Notes: generated by a model not told the origin, from the letters alone. A stretch of DNA of 64,000 nucleotides from Glandiceps talaboti (GCF_964340395.1 NC_135553.1:7865001-7929000); one strand, 5' to 3'. Counted from the stretch's first letter, positions 43,519 through 55,903 are shown. Numbers and translations are program-made.

Positions 43519-43633
43519 AATAATATATTCAAGTTGCACACTGAATATTCATGAGCCCTGATTGTCTATACCCTTAAGTGTAAACAATATCTCATGAATA
43601 TTCGGTGGGCAACTAGTACTTGATTATATTATT
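43519..43633. repeat. Imperfect inverted repeat with short core
   Basis: The left arm AATAATATATTCAAGTTGCA/CACTGAATATTCATGAG pairs with CTCATGAATATTCGGTGGGC/AACTAGTACTTGATTATATTATT; the core is about 35 bases. It is a plausible remnant of a miniature inverted-repeat element. No target-site duplication could be defined. Confidence 0.6.
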
Positions 43634-43945
43634 TAGGCTTTTTCAGACTGCAAACAGGAAATTGAGAATACAGCGCCGTCGCTCAAATATTGGGGGTATC
43701 ATAACGTCATAGACAGCTTTGTCCCTTGGTATTCTCTCGAAGTGTAAATCAGGGATGTTTGTTGTATTCTTCAGACATCGAGGAAAGCAGCAGTGATGTA
43801 TGATTGACTGACGAACCTATCCCATGTATACCCCCAAGGTACGCACAGGCAGGAAGTAGAGCGCCACCATGGCAAATTTTCGAAAGGCCGCCCATAGTAA
43901 AGATACCATATAAAATGCACATGTTCAACTTGATATGTTTCTCAG

Positions 43946-44031
43946 AAATCACTAGTAATTTTAGGGTATGTAAGAATGGTTGTTTACATGTTCACGACTC
44001 TTTCGGTTCATATCGGTGTGAATGTCCTTAG
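43946..44031 (+). pseudogene. Possible decayed EGF-like exon
   Basis: After an acceptor-like TGTTTCTCAG, the frame reads CKNGCLHVHDSFGSYRCECP and then a TAG. The order C..NGC.H...SFGSY.C.C resembles the end of a calcium-binding EGF module, but one Cys of the pattern is replaced and there is no donor before the stop. Either an exon relic or chance. Confidence 0.22.
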
Positions 44032-46084
44032 AAATGACAATTAATGTCAAAAGGGTAGTATGATCCATTGACTTTCCCGATTGAGACATAAACGATAATA
44101 TTTTCCCCAAATACACGTTGGTGGTGTTGACACATTCATAAGCGAAGTCGTGGGTTTTCAACTTCTGACCCGATCAGATAGAGGGCGTTACACGCATAAA
44201 AGATGTGACACTTGTAGAATACGGACTATCACTAAATGCGATAACTGGTACTTTCATGGTTAACTAATGTCTTGTTTTGTATCTTAAAGATGTCTTTGTT
44301 GAACCTCAGACATTTGTTGTCTGAGGTGGAACTTATTCATCCGTGCGCTATACTTCGTTTGTCACAAGCTCAGTGCGACAATATATGATGAATTACAAAA
44401 GCTAAACTAATGTACAAACAGTTCAACTTAGTAAGCAGCAGCGTCGTGCGATCTATCCTGGTCGACGCGACGATCCTCATCAGAATGACAATACTCCACT
44501 GGTTGCAGTTCACGACCGTCATTCACTTTACAGGGCCTATTGTTGCTAAACTAGAGGCGGTAATTATTCACACAGATAAATGTATAGTATTTATACCGTG
44601 CTAGAACTTACAAAGAGACCAGATGGAATTCCTTGCGCATACATTTCATAGCTAATCATCACAAAGAACATGCTTTTACTCATATAATTTCTATTTCTCT
44701 GTGTGTTTGATCATAGTTACACTTATAAGAGGGCTTTCTTACACATTTGAGAATTCAAAAAAATCTGCTGTATCGAAATATTATCGAGTGGTTGTGAACT
44801 TATAAAATGATCAGGCGCACCTAACGTGTGTATGCAACAATCTGTCACTGACTGTGACATGATTTCAAAATTATCGCGATTTTCCTCTCAAAAAATTCAA
44901 GAAAGGAGTTGTTATGACACATATAAACGAACAAGTTTTTGTCATTTTTGCGAACGACAACTTGGTCGGTTTATTTGTTTGTTGGCCACAGTCAAATTAC
45001 GAAAAACATTGGCGGCCATGATGTTGGATGCGATAGTATATGGGCACTGCGTTGCCTTTTAAGCGCTACTAGATTTTCTTCGGCTCTAAAGTAAACTGTG
45101 TACTGTATATACTTAGGTTGAATAAGCATTATAATGTGTGAATTTAGTGGTATTCACCGTTCCTATAGACTGCCTTGGGTTACAAACTGTGGCATATGTC
45201 GTGTTCAGTCTTCTTCACTGTATCAGATTCAATTGCCACAGTCATATGGTCACATTTGCCAATTGTTCTGTAATGCTTTCAACCAATAATGCAAAAACGC
45301 GAATTTTACCGCGCAGCAAGATACTGTAATGATATACAAGACATCACTTCCAAATAGTCACTCTGGTACTATCTACCTAAACATTTGCATGTTGTGTGAA
45401 GAAAACACTGTGACATCAACTTCATATAAAAATATGTAATTTGAACTTACCTCAAAATTACTACTGAGAAAAAGTCCGATGGTATCGCTCGCCCTGTGTG
45501 AAGTATCACGTGTTTATAGCGTGTTTTGTAGGAACATCAATTCATCGCCACCAATCCTATTATATTGAAACCGTATGGCGCCGATAGATATATCATATCG
45601 AAACATATTCGATGCAGAATATGGTGTCAATACTGGTAAACATATCAATCACTAAAACCAAAGTGATCTGAAATTATAGGTGTTTGATATAACAGTTACA
45701 AAAACACTCGATATATTACGTCATTTATGTGTCAATGATAAATACTCGTATTGTGAACACTGTTAGCTCTGTAAACAATAAAAAGTTAATTACAAACTAT
45801 ATTCAGACTACGAGTGTCGACTCAACGGCCTCTTAAGTCGTAAAACCTATAAACTTATTTTTGAACCCTTAATTTAAAATTACTGACGTAAACACAAGTA
45901 AACTTTGGTCAGCCCTAATCTACTCTGTATTGCATATGTCCTAAGTTAATCCGCCTTTGGGTCTCCGTACACACTGTTAACTTTTTTTTAGGATTGCGAG
46001 ATGATTAGTTAAGTAAAGATTAGAGTCGCATATATACGACTGCTCAATACATATGTATGTAGAACGGTGTAAATAACATCATAA

Positions 46085-46212
46085 CAAGCAAGCTACACAG
46101 GAGCCATTACACAGTGTTTCACGCTTTTGCAATCATCAGACGATTATCATTTGTCGTCTGACGATCGCAACAGCGTGAAACACTGTGTAATGGCTGATAT
46201 GTAGCTTGCTTG
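46085..46212. repeat. Near-palindromic hairpin (miniature foldback element)
   Basis: Arms of about 58 bases: CAAGCAAGCTACACAGGAGC/CATTACACAGTGTTTCACGC on the left, and GCGTGAAACACTGTGTAATG/GCTGATATGTAGCTTGCTTG on the right. The loop is TTATCATTT flanked by CAGACGA/TCGTCTG. It sits 20 bases before an AT array and a GTTAACAGAGCATCATCAGG stretch that may belong to the same element. Confidence 0.8.
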
Positions 46213-46231
46213 ATACTGTGTGATTACTGTG

Positions 46232-46311
<80 letters not shown>
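46232..46311. repeat. AT microsatellite next to the hairpin element
   Basis: About 39 AT units immediately after the hairpin at 46085-46212. Confidence 0.95.
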
Positions 46312-46313
<2 letters not shown>

Positions 46314-47352
46314 TTAGATACTTATTTTCATAAGTTCCGACTTTCGCCCTGTTAACAGAGCATCATCAGGTTTGTAAATGAAAGACCAACAGTAGTCAAT
46401 CAAAGAAAATTTCGGCCTCCAAACTATTGGAAAATAAATAAAATGCTGCAAATTGTGTCATTGGGTGAAAAACAGTTTTCAGCAAAACAAAATGAGTATA
46501 TTTCAACTTGTCACCTTTCCTTTAAAAGTTGTATATTTCATTGACATCATGTAATACAGCAGGTACACACCACTATGACAACGCCATCTAAAGTTTAGAT
46601 AAGGCCGAAACATTTCACAGTTTGAAAAATGCCTATCTGTCAGATAAAAAAGTAGTATCCATGGTAACATATTTTCAACAAAGGGATATTTAAGCAAATC
46701 TTTCCTAGATCACAGTATTCTCAAATTGCATTGGCCGCCATTGTTTGCACCTATCCCTGTTACCATAGTAACTTCAGCAAATCGTGATAACGATCAAAAG
46801 GAATGCAAAGTGATGTTACCATGCATATTGCTTTTCGCCTCATGTGTAGGAAAGGTCATGGCTAGGTCAACATTACTCTGTGTATAGACTTCTCCGATTT
46901 ATTTAGAATAATATCTTTAATAAAATGACATAAAAACTGATATTATAGTTTTGCTATCAAGCGTGTTCATGGTAATTAGTATAAATGCACTTGGAATGGA
47001 TTAATCTCTACAGCTTAGTGAGTTTCTGATAAATGTAATATAAACACAAAGAAGGTGATTAAAATAATTGAACGTTAGGGGGCGCACTTGTGTGTATATC
47101 TAATGGCTATGGAATTGTACTTATTAATGTATAACTACACTATCCACCGAAAATCGTACAACATATTTCTTGTTTATGTTGCTGTCTGACACAATGATTC
47201 ACAAGGGACGAAGAGAGAATATTACCCCCTTATTACCCCCCCCCCCATTGCATTTGTTACATAACATAAACGAACAACCGTTGTAGTCAAGTACAGCCTA
47301 CAGGTAACAGACAGTTACCACTAGCCAGACGAAACTGCTTCGAATTTCACAC

Positions 47353-47488
<136 letters not shown>

Positions 47489-47766
47489 CGATTTTAGTTT
47501 CATTTTTCCCTAAGTAAAGGTGCAAGTTGAACCTATCAATGAATGCCCAAGGTTCTGCCAAATGACAGTTTTTATTGCAGTGCATACCGTAAATACAGAC
47601 ATGCATCATACGTACATGTACCCAATATCGTGACAAAATATCGGCGCAGGTGTACGACCTAAATCTCAGAATACTAAAGGTTAAAATACTCTATATAGTC
47701 GCCTGAGTCATAATTTATTAGAACAATACTGTCATTGACACAACTTTTACGTGCTTACATTTACAG

Positions 47767-48082
47767 GGTTGTCCTGAAAATGCTGTTAGCGACAAAAGCG
47801 TCTACCCAACATTTGCCCGTACCTATCCCAATGATGCTTTGTATGCCGGTTCTGTTATTGCGGTATTGGTGGAGTTTGGTTGGAAATACGTCACACTTGT
47901 CAATGGCCAAGACGCCGCATGGGCAAGCACGGCTTCAAAATTGCTGGAGCTTTTCTTCGAGTACAATATTACTCTTCAGGCGCATATGGATTTCATGGAA
48001 AATTATACCCCACGGTTAGCGGAGGATGAAGAGGAATTGATATTCAAACCTATAGTAGAAGAAACATATCAAAATACCAGAA
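47767..48082 (+). CDS. Receptor guanylate cyclase exon 2 (extracellular domain)
   Basis: Acceptor TTTACAG at 47760-47766; donor A|GTATGT, phase 1. It encodes residues 134-238. The sequence GCPENAVSDKSVYPTFART is the family signature of the extracellular domain, followed by the helix-strand LVEFGWKYVTLVNG. One N-glycosylation sequon (YNITL) is present. It is the single acceptor available for both first exons. A long CT array ends about 280 bases upstream. Confidence 0.93.
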
Positions 48083-49360
48083 GTATGTATAAGACTGTCA
48101 TTTTTATCTCCCGTAAGGGAAGTTTATAATATGGTAATGTCTGTCTGTGTGTATGTGTGTACGTGTACGTGTACGTGTACGTGTGAGTGTCTGTCTGTGT
48201 CTGTGTCTGTCTGTCTATCTGTCTGTCTGTCTGTGTCATTGTTTTCTCAATAACGACATGCTCAATCCAAGCGATACTTAGAACACACCTGTCGGGTAAT
48301 GCCTAGAAATGAATAGGTTTTGGTAAACAACCATGAATATGAACAGTGCTTGCATAAATAACAAATTTCGGTAATCTTAGCATCACATGCTTCTAATTTC
48401 ATGGGATGTCGTAGATACATTAATGGTAAAATACAGAGCGCAACTGTTGTACGTATAAAGCCTTTTGTTGCATCTTTTCACCATAATGAGTAATTTGCAT
48501 ATTTATAATGCTTTTCTGTAATTAGGCAATATTGTTTGAGCACAAACTGGAAATGCTATATAATTTGGTGATTTCACTTTGATGACCCTATAAATGAAAT
48601 TCGTAGACTATAGGGGTGTAACCAGATAAAACGACGAACGTGAAAAATCAGGTGATGCCGTGAACGAACTTTTAGTTGTGTCATGGAATACCAACGTGTT
48701 GAAAAGGAATTTGTCCATTATGACTTGATAAACTACCTTTCTATATTTTCAATAGTTTGTATATGTAAAACATTTGCAATAGAGAGTTGTTATCAATATG
48801 CTGCCTATTTGCCATGTTTACTGTATTCGTTAAATGTACGTAGGCAAAGATCTTGGGGGAGGGGGGGGTTAGGCATTACCTTACGAAAGATTCAAATTTC
48901 AAATAACATGTTAGTATAGTCATTGATGATAATACTACTTTCTGTCCTAAAAAAGTGTATTGGTATTGTTTCTACGTTTAACGAGTCATTTGCATAATGA
49001 CTTTCAGGTATGATGCAAGCCTACAATTGCGCATAGTTTAGTACATACACTGGTGATAGCAGAGTACATGACATTGTGTCCTTTCTAGCCAACTGATGTA
49101 GGTTTGATTTTAATGTCATGTGCACTATTAATGACATTTACACATAATTAGCTTAGTATACTATAAGTTAGTACCACTTAGTATTAGTATAATATTAGAA
49201 TGGGTTTGTTTAGCCTATTCATGCGGATCTTTGAACTCAAGCGACCACGGAAAAAAAAGGCACAAAGCAAAGGTCACAGTTAATGTTAGTCACATTTATC
49301 TTCTGTCTTGAAAATATTGCAGATTTATGTATTGAAACATTGTTTCTATTCTGTTTCTAG
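48083..49360. other. Intron 2
   Basis: Mixed GT/TCTG array at its start; otherwise unique AT-rich sequence with a G-rich run near 48860. No coding signal. Confidence 0.75.
48140..48236. repeat. GT, GTAC and TCTG mixed array after exon 2
   Basis: TGTCTG, GTACGTGTACGTGTACGT and TCTG blocks beginning about 57 bases after the exon 2 donor. Confidence 0.9.
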
Positions 49361-49513
49361 TTTACATCTTATTATGCGAGGAAGAAGCAAGGCCTGTGTT
49401 TATGGACACTTTGCAAAAAGCTGGTTTGTTAACGAATGGTGAATACGTCGTCCTATCAATCGATTCAGAGACTTATACAGGCAGTGCAGCTAGACCGTAC
49501 GTCATTGACGATG
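49361..49513 (+). CDS. Receptor guanylate cyclase exon 3 (extracellular domain)
   Basis: Acceptor TTTCTAG, donor G|GTACGT, phase 1 at both ends. It encodes about residues 239-289, beginning IYILLCEEEARPVFMDTL, the strand-helix that in this family follows the variable loop, then NGEYVVLSIDSETY. No stop in frame. Confidence 0.9.
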
Positions 49514-49847
49514 GTACGTATTCTTTTGTACGATTGTATGCTTACGAATTGAACAGTATTGCACGTCAGAAATAAAGTAAGAGGTTGTTGCTGTTATTTT
49601 TCTTCAAGAAAACAATTCTCAGTAAAAAAAAAAGTTTGCATGTGGTGTTTCTCTACTACTGTAACACATATAAATGTCTTCATTTAATGCTTCTACAACT
49701 CATATATATATATATATACTCTCCAAGGTGATTGAGCTCTCTACTTGGCGAAAGAAGAATGAAACTCTTTATTTTACGGTGTATGTATCATTGCGTGTAC
49801 CAGACTGTTTAGGGTACCTAACCATATCGCCATTTCATTTCCTACAG

Positions 49848-50014
49848 ATATTTTCGCAAACTATCCTGTTCCAGCTAAAGTTGACTCGTATCGGAATTTA
49901 TTACTGCTGGTGCCAAGGCCACCACCTGACCAACATCAATGGGATGAATTTGTTCATGCCGTGAAAATGTATCGGAAGTTACCTCCTATCAGCTATCCAA
50001 TTTATGGGGCTAAG
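49848..50014 (+). CDS. Receptor guanylate cyclase exon 4 (extracellular domain)
   Basis: Acceptor CCTACAG, donor AAG|GTGAGG. It enters in phase 1 and leaves in phase 0. It encodes about residues 290-345, with RNLLLLVPRPPPDQHQWDEF followed by a helix FVHAVKMYRKLPP, typical of the second lobe of the ligand-binding domain. Confidence 0.9.
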
Positions 50015-50874
50015 GTGAGGAAGACACGAGCATCATAATATTGGAAAAAGACAAATATTCTGTTTCCAGGATAGTGAAATTATGTCCACGCAAGCATAAT
50101 TCATTAAAAATCAGGGAAAAGTGCTTGATATGGTAATTTTGAACATTTTGGCTCATTGTTTGAACACCACAGAGCCAATGTGATGTAGATGCATGACGTA
50201 GAAATCTCATTAAACTATTCTAGTATATTGTCAGAGTCGATGTATGGCTTCTATGATATTACAGTTGTCTTTTGACACTGTTAGAGCAGTTGACTGTATA
50301 GTAGGGAGGGAGCTCCTCGACATTTTCACTATATATTATAAATTATGTTCACCTGTTTATAAGTCACGTGTTTATAACAGATTTGAGCTCAACACAGACC
50401 CGTTGCTGGTTCCAAGATGCATTGCGCGTCTCTCCATACATGTAAAATGCCATGTATTGTGTACGCGATGAGGGCGGTTTGCACGCACTACTCAGGGGAT
50501 GGGCTCTCTAGCTGTCATTGATGGCGTTTTGTTCTATAAAATCACTCATAATCAAAGAGGTCAACATGTCTTTCTATCATTTCCTGATTGAAATGTTATT
50601 TCAAACGTAATATAAACAAACAAAACAAGACTAAGATGTAACAACATAACGGCGACGGCCTCTCGCGCAATGCATCTTGGAACCGCAAAATCGACTAGTG
50701 ATGGTATAACTTCAGTAAATAAGCTAATTACCACAAGTACATTTTAAACATGAAGCCTTACATGTGCCCAAACACGTATACATTTAAAACACAGCTTTTA
50801 TTTGCTTCGTCAAGAAATTTGGTACTGTATGTATTGCGTATAAGCTCTAACCATTCCCCATATCTAATCAAAAG
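50015..50874. other. Intron 4
   Basis: Unique sequence with GATGCATTGCGCG at 50415-50427 mirrored by CGCGCAATGCATC at 50662-50674, a possible small inverted-repeat element. No coding signal. Confidence 0.7.
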
Positions 50875-51010
50875 GTGGATGTTGGCGCTGCATATCTATA
50901 CGACGCTGTTTATCTCTGGGCACGTGCAGCACAACAAGTATTGGACGAAGGTGGTGAAATTACTGATGGCACAGCTATTATTGGGAAGATGCTCAAACAC
51001 ACTTACTTAA
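50875..51010 (+). CDS. Receptor guanylate cyclase exon 5 (extracellular domain)
   Basis: Acceptor AATCAAAAG, donor A|GTACGT, phase 0 to phase 1. Residues 346-390 include VGAAYLYDAVYLWARAAQQV, the conserved long helix of ANF-receptor-type domains (the YDAV..YA pattern), then a GTAIIGKMLKHTYL segment. The acceptor has a weak pyrimidine tract, but the phase and homology fit well. Confidence 0.9.
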
Positions 51011-51664
51011 GTACGTATTGTATTTAAGAACTGCCCTAGTTGCAACTGGAGGCACTGTGCTATTATTTTCAATAATTAGACATTATACGCACATGCTGAT
51101 TAATAGAAGGCAATGTTATCCGTGCGTGGTTCTGAACCTGATTTTAGGGTGCGGACTCAAAATAAATTTGATTGGGTTTATTGTACCATATTTAGTGTAC
51201 TCACAAATACATGTATCCATCATAAATGATTCAAAACTACAGGGGTATACAATATTACGAGTAAATCGTTATATCTAACAAAACAGTTTTTTTTAAAAAA
51301 AAAAAACAAAAACAAAACTTTCCAGTTGCAGCTTCAAATGTAAATGTCAAACAAAATAGAATAGAATAGAATAGAATAGAATAGAATAGAAAAGAAAAGA
51401 AAAGAATAGAATAGAATAGAATAGAATAGAATAGAATAGAATAGAATAGAATAGAATTGAATTGAATTGAATTGAATTACAGGATGTTGTTTAACATCCC
51501 TTTAGGCTTTAAGTTTACCTGACATCCATTTGAAATCAATTAAAGTCATACATTACTACAAAACTAGAGTGACTATAGAGTTTCAATTGGGCAGCGCACG
51601 CACGTGAAATATTACATTTTATTTCACTATGAATACACACACGCACGCGCACACGCACGCACGC

Positions 51665-51696
<32 letters not shown>

Positions 51697-51914
51697 AAAG
51701 AAGCAAACTCAAACAGTTTCAATTTCATTATCTCATCACATGACAGTGATGTTGATTTGACTTGTAATAAATGAACTTTAGCTTCAGACTTTATTTGCAC
51801 TTTGATGGTCATTTTACTCGCATTACCGTCTACTCGGTTTGTGTAGGAATTCTGAAATGTATTAAATGGTTATCGTTTTTAACAATCATAAGTAATTTTT
51901 TTTCCTCCGTGCAG
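51011..51914. other. Intron 5
   Basis: Contains the AATAG array, a poly-A-like run at about 51284-51308 and a CA/GCAC array at about 51634-51690. No coding signal. Confidence 0.75.
51355..51480. repeat. AATAG pentanucleotide array in intron 5
   Basis: About 21 AATAG/AAAAG units ending in AATTG units, then GGATGTTGTTTAACATCC, a perfect 7-bp stem hairpin. It may be the orphan tail of a non-LTR element like that at 60844, but no element body is recognisable beside it. Confidence 0.85.
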
Positions 51915-52081
51915 GCAAAACTGGCCTCTTACAATATATGGACAGCAATGGTGATGTAGGCGCCATGTTAACTCTTCTGGCTCAAAAGCCTGTCGAGTAT
52001 ACCCCGTACCATGACTTCGTACCTGTTGCCTTCTTTAATATAACACGACAGGAAATCAATGGTTCGGCTGAAGTGGCAGTG
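51915..52081 (+). CDS. Receptor guanylate cyclase exon 6 (extracellular domain)
   Basis: Acceptor CCGTGCAG, donor GTG|GTAAGA, phase 1 to 0. Residues 391-446. SKTGLLQYMDSNGDV matches the family motif around the F.G.TG.V.MD.NGDR hairpin; then a strand and sequons FNITR and INGSA. The frame is open throughout. Confidence 0.9.
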
Positions 52082-53426
52082 GTAAGATCCCTTATCATAC
52101 ACTCACCTCTCTATATCACCAAAATAATATGAGGAAATCCTGTATTGCTCCCAAGTAGCATTCAGAATAACACATATGCGAACTTTTAGTAAATTCCGTT
52201 TTTTTAGTAAAATCATGCCGTACTTTGCTATATAAACTTCAGCAAACAGGGGCGCCTTAATAAGGAGGACATGCAATACGTGTCCTTATAACCTGGCTAT
52301 GAAATCAAATGCATCAAAGTCTTCTCTGGAATGGATAAAAGACAAGAAAACTTTCCCTGGTCCTTGTACGGGTCACCTTAATTACTTCAGCCATTCGCAT
52401 TTGTGATGTCAATTTAAAGCAAAATCATTTAAGATAAAGGAGCTGAAACATGGAAAGGAACAGTGCAGTCTAGCAAAACAGAGCAGAGTTTAATTTAGCT
52501 CAGAATAATGGAACAGGTGTCTTAAATTTAGTGCCCTACTCGACCGTTATGTTAACCAGCGGAATCTACTTAGCTAATTGATCAAGTGATCCCTGTGTAA
52601 CGTGGATATATGATAGTGACTTTTTGTACAGTCACTGTTACTAGTACATGATCAAATTTACTGCTTGGTACTCAAATACCAAAGTAACACTGGTGACATT
52701 AAAAACATATTTCACAAACTAAAGGAGGAACTTTAAAAAACCACTAACTAATGGTTAACACATGTGGAATATGTGACATATTGGTACTAACTTAAGAGGG
52801 AACTTTAAAACACGTGTGGAATACTAAGTATGTGTCTCTCTGTGTAGTTCAGTTAATGGTAGTACATGTAGTACGGCTGGTTGTGGTAACAACAGTCGTT
52901 GCAAGGGATTATTATACACATATATGTCCTGACTACGAGGGCACTAGTAGACTTCTATTACCACGAGAGCTGTTATATAGCAATTATTTCCCAAGGCAGA
53001 AAGCTGAAGGAAGTAGTTTGTACATAACAGCACGAGGGGTATTATGACGTCCACTATGCCTGAATATGGCTAGGCAATACGTTTTATAACACATCACATT
53101 CTCAGGCATATTTCTTTCCATAGCCAAAGTAAATCCCGATAAAACTTCGTGCTATATGAATATTGCCCTTGGGAGAATGGAACGCGAATAGTGCCCTTTA
53201 TTTGCAAATTGAGGTCACTATGGGTCAGTAGTCCATACCACATGATACACTCTAAGCCAATCACTGAGGTCTATATGAACTTGATGTGTTATAGAAGTGA
53301 TTATATAAAGTAAAAATGCTTACGTTTACCAGCAAAATGCACCATAGGGATGAAAAGATTACTGGAAATTGTGCGCTCACCTGTATTTGTATGCATGTCT
53401 TTATACTATGTGTTCAATCTTTTTAG
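52082..53426. other. Intron 6
   Basis: Unique sequence with a short direct repeat CACATGTGGAATA/CACGTGTGGAATA near 52758 and 52812. The 77-codon frame at 52814 shows no domain and lies between exons that join perfectly, so it is not an exon. Confidence 0.7.
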
Positions 53427-53611
53427 TCGTATGTGCCACGAGAGAATATGACAATTGACTGGGTGAAAGGATCTGTACCAGTAGCAATACCAGAGTGTGG
53501 TTTTCGACTAGAATTTTGTCCAATAATACCAGACTACACTACTGAAATATCAGGTGGTACTGTCGGGGGTATTCTTCTTATACTTCTTATCGTATTGATT
53601 CTTGTGTATAG
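53427..53611 (+). CDS. Receptor guanylate cyclase exon 7 (juxtamembrane and transmembrane helix)
   Basis: Acceptor CTTTTTAG, donor AG|GTGAGT, phase 0 to 2. Residues 447-508. A glycosylation sequon (ENMTI) is followed by IPECGF and EFC, the paired juxtamembrane cysteines (470 and 477) usual in this family. Then comes one hydrophobic helix, about 488-507, rich in Ile and Leu and ending in VYR on the cytoplasmic side. Confidence 0.93.
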
Positions 53612-54191
53612 GTGAGTCTTTTATTAATCTATGAGTGTTGTTTCAATGTCGTTTTATTTCTTGTGGGTAGTTAATCGAATCGGAGTGTATGAATGTCCTA
53701 ACATGTAAAACATGAAGCGCAAGTCAACTCATCACAAATCATCTGTGTTTGTAACCCCTCCAATGTGATGTTACATTGATGTTGTTGTTTTTTTGTGTAA
53801 AATGTTGTCATTTTATAAAATTGACAAGCGAGTCACTGTGCTATTTAAAAAAAATAAATAGTGTTTGCAAACACCACTTTGTTGCGAACCAAACATATCA
53901 GTTTGTTAAATGTCTGTAAAAATTAGTTGTATTCTCCTATAACATTGACTAATTCTGACCAACCACATTTCTAGACAACTGATGCAAGGGTTGTAAAATG
54001 TCCCTTGTTTCGAACCTTCATTAAAATATGATGTGGATATTATAGTCTCGCCAAAATGATGAAATATTCTCCTGAATCACGCTTTCATACCTTCGGACTC
54101 TTGGCAATAATATTAACTCCCTTCTATTCTTCTCCATTGTGTGAATTTGTAAATCCCTGATACACTACAATTTTTCAAATTTTATTTTTAG
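53612..54191. other. Intron 7
   Basis: 580 bases of unique AT-rich sequence; nothing recognisable. Confidence 0.75.
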
Positions 54192-54291
54192 AAACTGGAA
54201 GTATGAGCAAGCGTTAGCCAGCCTTATTTGGAAGATTAATTACAAAGACATAATTTTCAAAGACAGACTAAATGTATCGGTTGGAAGCAGG
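54192..54291 (+). CDS. Receptor guanylate cyclase exon 8 (cytoplasmic juxtamembrane)
   Basis: Acceptor TTTTTAG, donor AGG|GTAAAG, phase 2 to 0. Residues 508-541. KYEQALASLIWKINYKDI matches the conserved E..L...LWKI.WEDI segment that follows the membrane helix in receptor guanylate cyclases. Confidence 0.9.
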
Positions 54292-54627
54292 GTAAAGCAA
54301 ACTTCATTCATTTGTATATTGTAATTTGTAATGTACTTCCAAACTAGAGAGACTGTAGCGTTTCGATGAGGCAGCATGATGTTTTTAACGAATCTCACAC
54401 AACATTCTTTGTTATGAATTCATGATTACACAAATAGATATACAGATGCAGATAGCACGCATGTCACAGCACTAGTATCATATACCCTAATACATACAGG
54501 ATCCGCACAGGGCCTGATCCAGGCATGTCCTGTAATCTACCTGTCGATTTCTAGCTGTGTCTATTTAGAGAATTACATCATTTTTGTTAAACCGTGAATA
54601 AATACCGTTACTGTTTTTCACTCGCAG
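54292..54627. other. Intron 8
   Basis: 336 bases of unique sequence; nothing recognisable. Confidence 0.75.
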
Positions 54628-54786
54628 CTAAGTATGAGAAGCATAGATTCGACAGGTTCCGGAATTAAGATGCCGACACAAATTTTTACAACAGTTGGTA
54701 CTTATCACGGCCAACTGGTTGCAATAGGGTACATCAAGAAGAAGAGTGTTGATATCAATCGGAAAGTCAAAAAAGAATTTAAAACG
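54628..54786 (+). CDS. Receptor guanylate cyclase exon 9 (start of kinase-homology domain)
   Basis: Acceptor CTCGCAG, donor ACG|GTGAGT, phase 0. Residues 542-594. It contains the N-lobe with a Gly-containing loop (STGSG) and strand TTVGTYHGQLVAIGYIKKK. The position of the kinase VAIK lysine is Gly575 here. NRKVKKEFKT is the equivalent of helix C, with its Glu. Confidence 0.91.
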
Positions 54787-55432
54787 GTGAGTCAGATTCA
54801 ATGGTCTAGGATTAATAAGCTGAATGAATGAAATTGACCGATTATATATTAAGTTGATGTACACGACATCTTAATTTGTGTGGTTTGGCTGATTCATTGA
54901 AATATGCGATGACATGTTTGCAACACTTGGTTACAATGAGGTGTCTTGATTTATGTACGTAACCACGTATGCAGTGTAAAAATCAAAATGATGTCCACCG
55001 AGACCAGACTAGAATCTACAACGTAGTGCAGGGTAATTTCATTGCCACTCCCAGAACACATCTTAACATATTCCATGACTTTTCACGCAATTAGACTAGC
55101 ATCAAGAATGCTATATTCCAACGGGTAAACATATATAGAACTGGAAAATTTACAATTAAATTTGCAGGATCAAAACTTTGTAATGACATACTCACTCACT
55201 GATTTTTCAATATTTTTACCAAAATACAAACAATATCTACACTTTTCCAGTTAGTTTCGTCTCCAGCAGACAACTCGTCACACTAATCCCTCTTTCCTTA
55301 GTATCATGTAATCATTTGTCATTCACTATATTTTTTATATGTATACCTGTGGAAATATGAATATTGGTATTAACATCACACATGGCTTATACCTGTCATG
55401 ACACTGTTGTCTGTTTATTTTATCAATTGCAG
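54787..55432. other. Intron 9
   Basis: Unique sequence; nothing recognisable. Confidence 0.75.
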
Positions 55433-55537
55433 ATTAGAGATATGAGACATGACAACATCATCCCATTCATTGGCGCTTGTGTAGAATCTCCAAATATATG
55501 TATAGTCACAGAATACTGTACTCGTGGCAGCTTACAG
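55433..55537 (+). CDS. Receptor guanylate cyclase exon 10 (kinase-homology domain)
   Basis: Acceptor CAATTGCAG, donor CAG|GTAATA, 35 codons, phase 0 at both ends. MRHDNIIPFIGACVESPNIC and IVTEYCTRGSLQ are near-canonical receptor guanylate cyclase motifs of the N-lobe and hinge. Confidence 0.94.
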
Positions 55538-55831
55538 GTAATACTATAAGATTGGAGGTTTCTAGGACCCTTTAGAATGAAAGACTCGACGTTGTTGGCG
55601 CTCTTCTTATTTCAGTATCTCCAAATATATGTATAGTTACTGAATAGTATTGTAGTCTTTTTAAAAAGAAATTTTAATAGATCATTTTTTTAAATAGATC
55701 ATGTCAGTTTCTTGATAAACATGTATGTAGAAACCATGGTGAAATACAAACTCTATATCTCATTATGTGATATCGTATTTACAATGTGAAACATTTTGAT
55801 ATCTTTAAAAAAAAATTAATCTCTTATAAAG

Positions 55832-55903
55832 GACATTCTCGAGAACGATGACATTAATCTGGATAAAATGTTCAAGGCAGCCCTGATAAGTGACATTATC
55901 AAG
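55832..55903 (+). CDS. Receptor guanylate cyclase exon 11 (kinase-homology domain)
   Basis: A short exon of 24 codons, phase 0 at both ends; acceptor CTTATAAAG, donor AAG|GTGAGT. DILENDDINLDKMFKAALIS followed by DIIK matches the conserved D(I/V)L.N..I.LD..FK.SL..DI. segment. It falls directly after GSLQ of exon 10. Confidence 0.92.

Noticed and set aside
52814-53047. 77-codon frame within intron 6 as an extra exon
   Set aside because: Exons 6 and 7 join in phase 0 across a region where the family has no additional domain, and the frame has no homology that I recognise.
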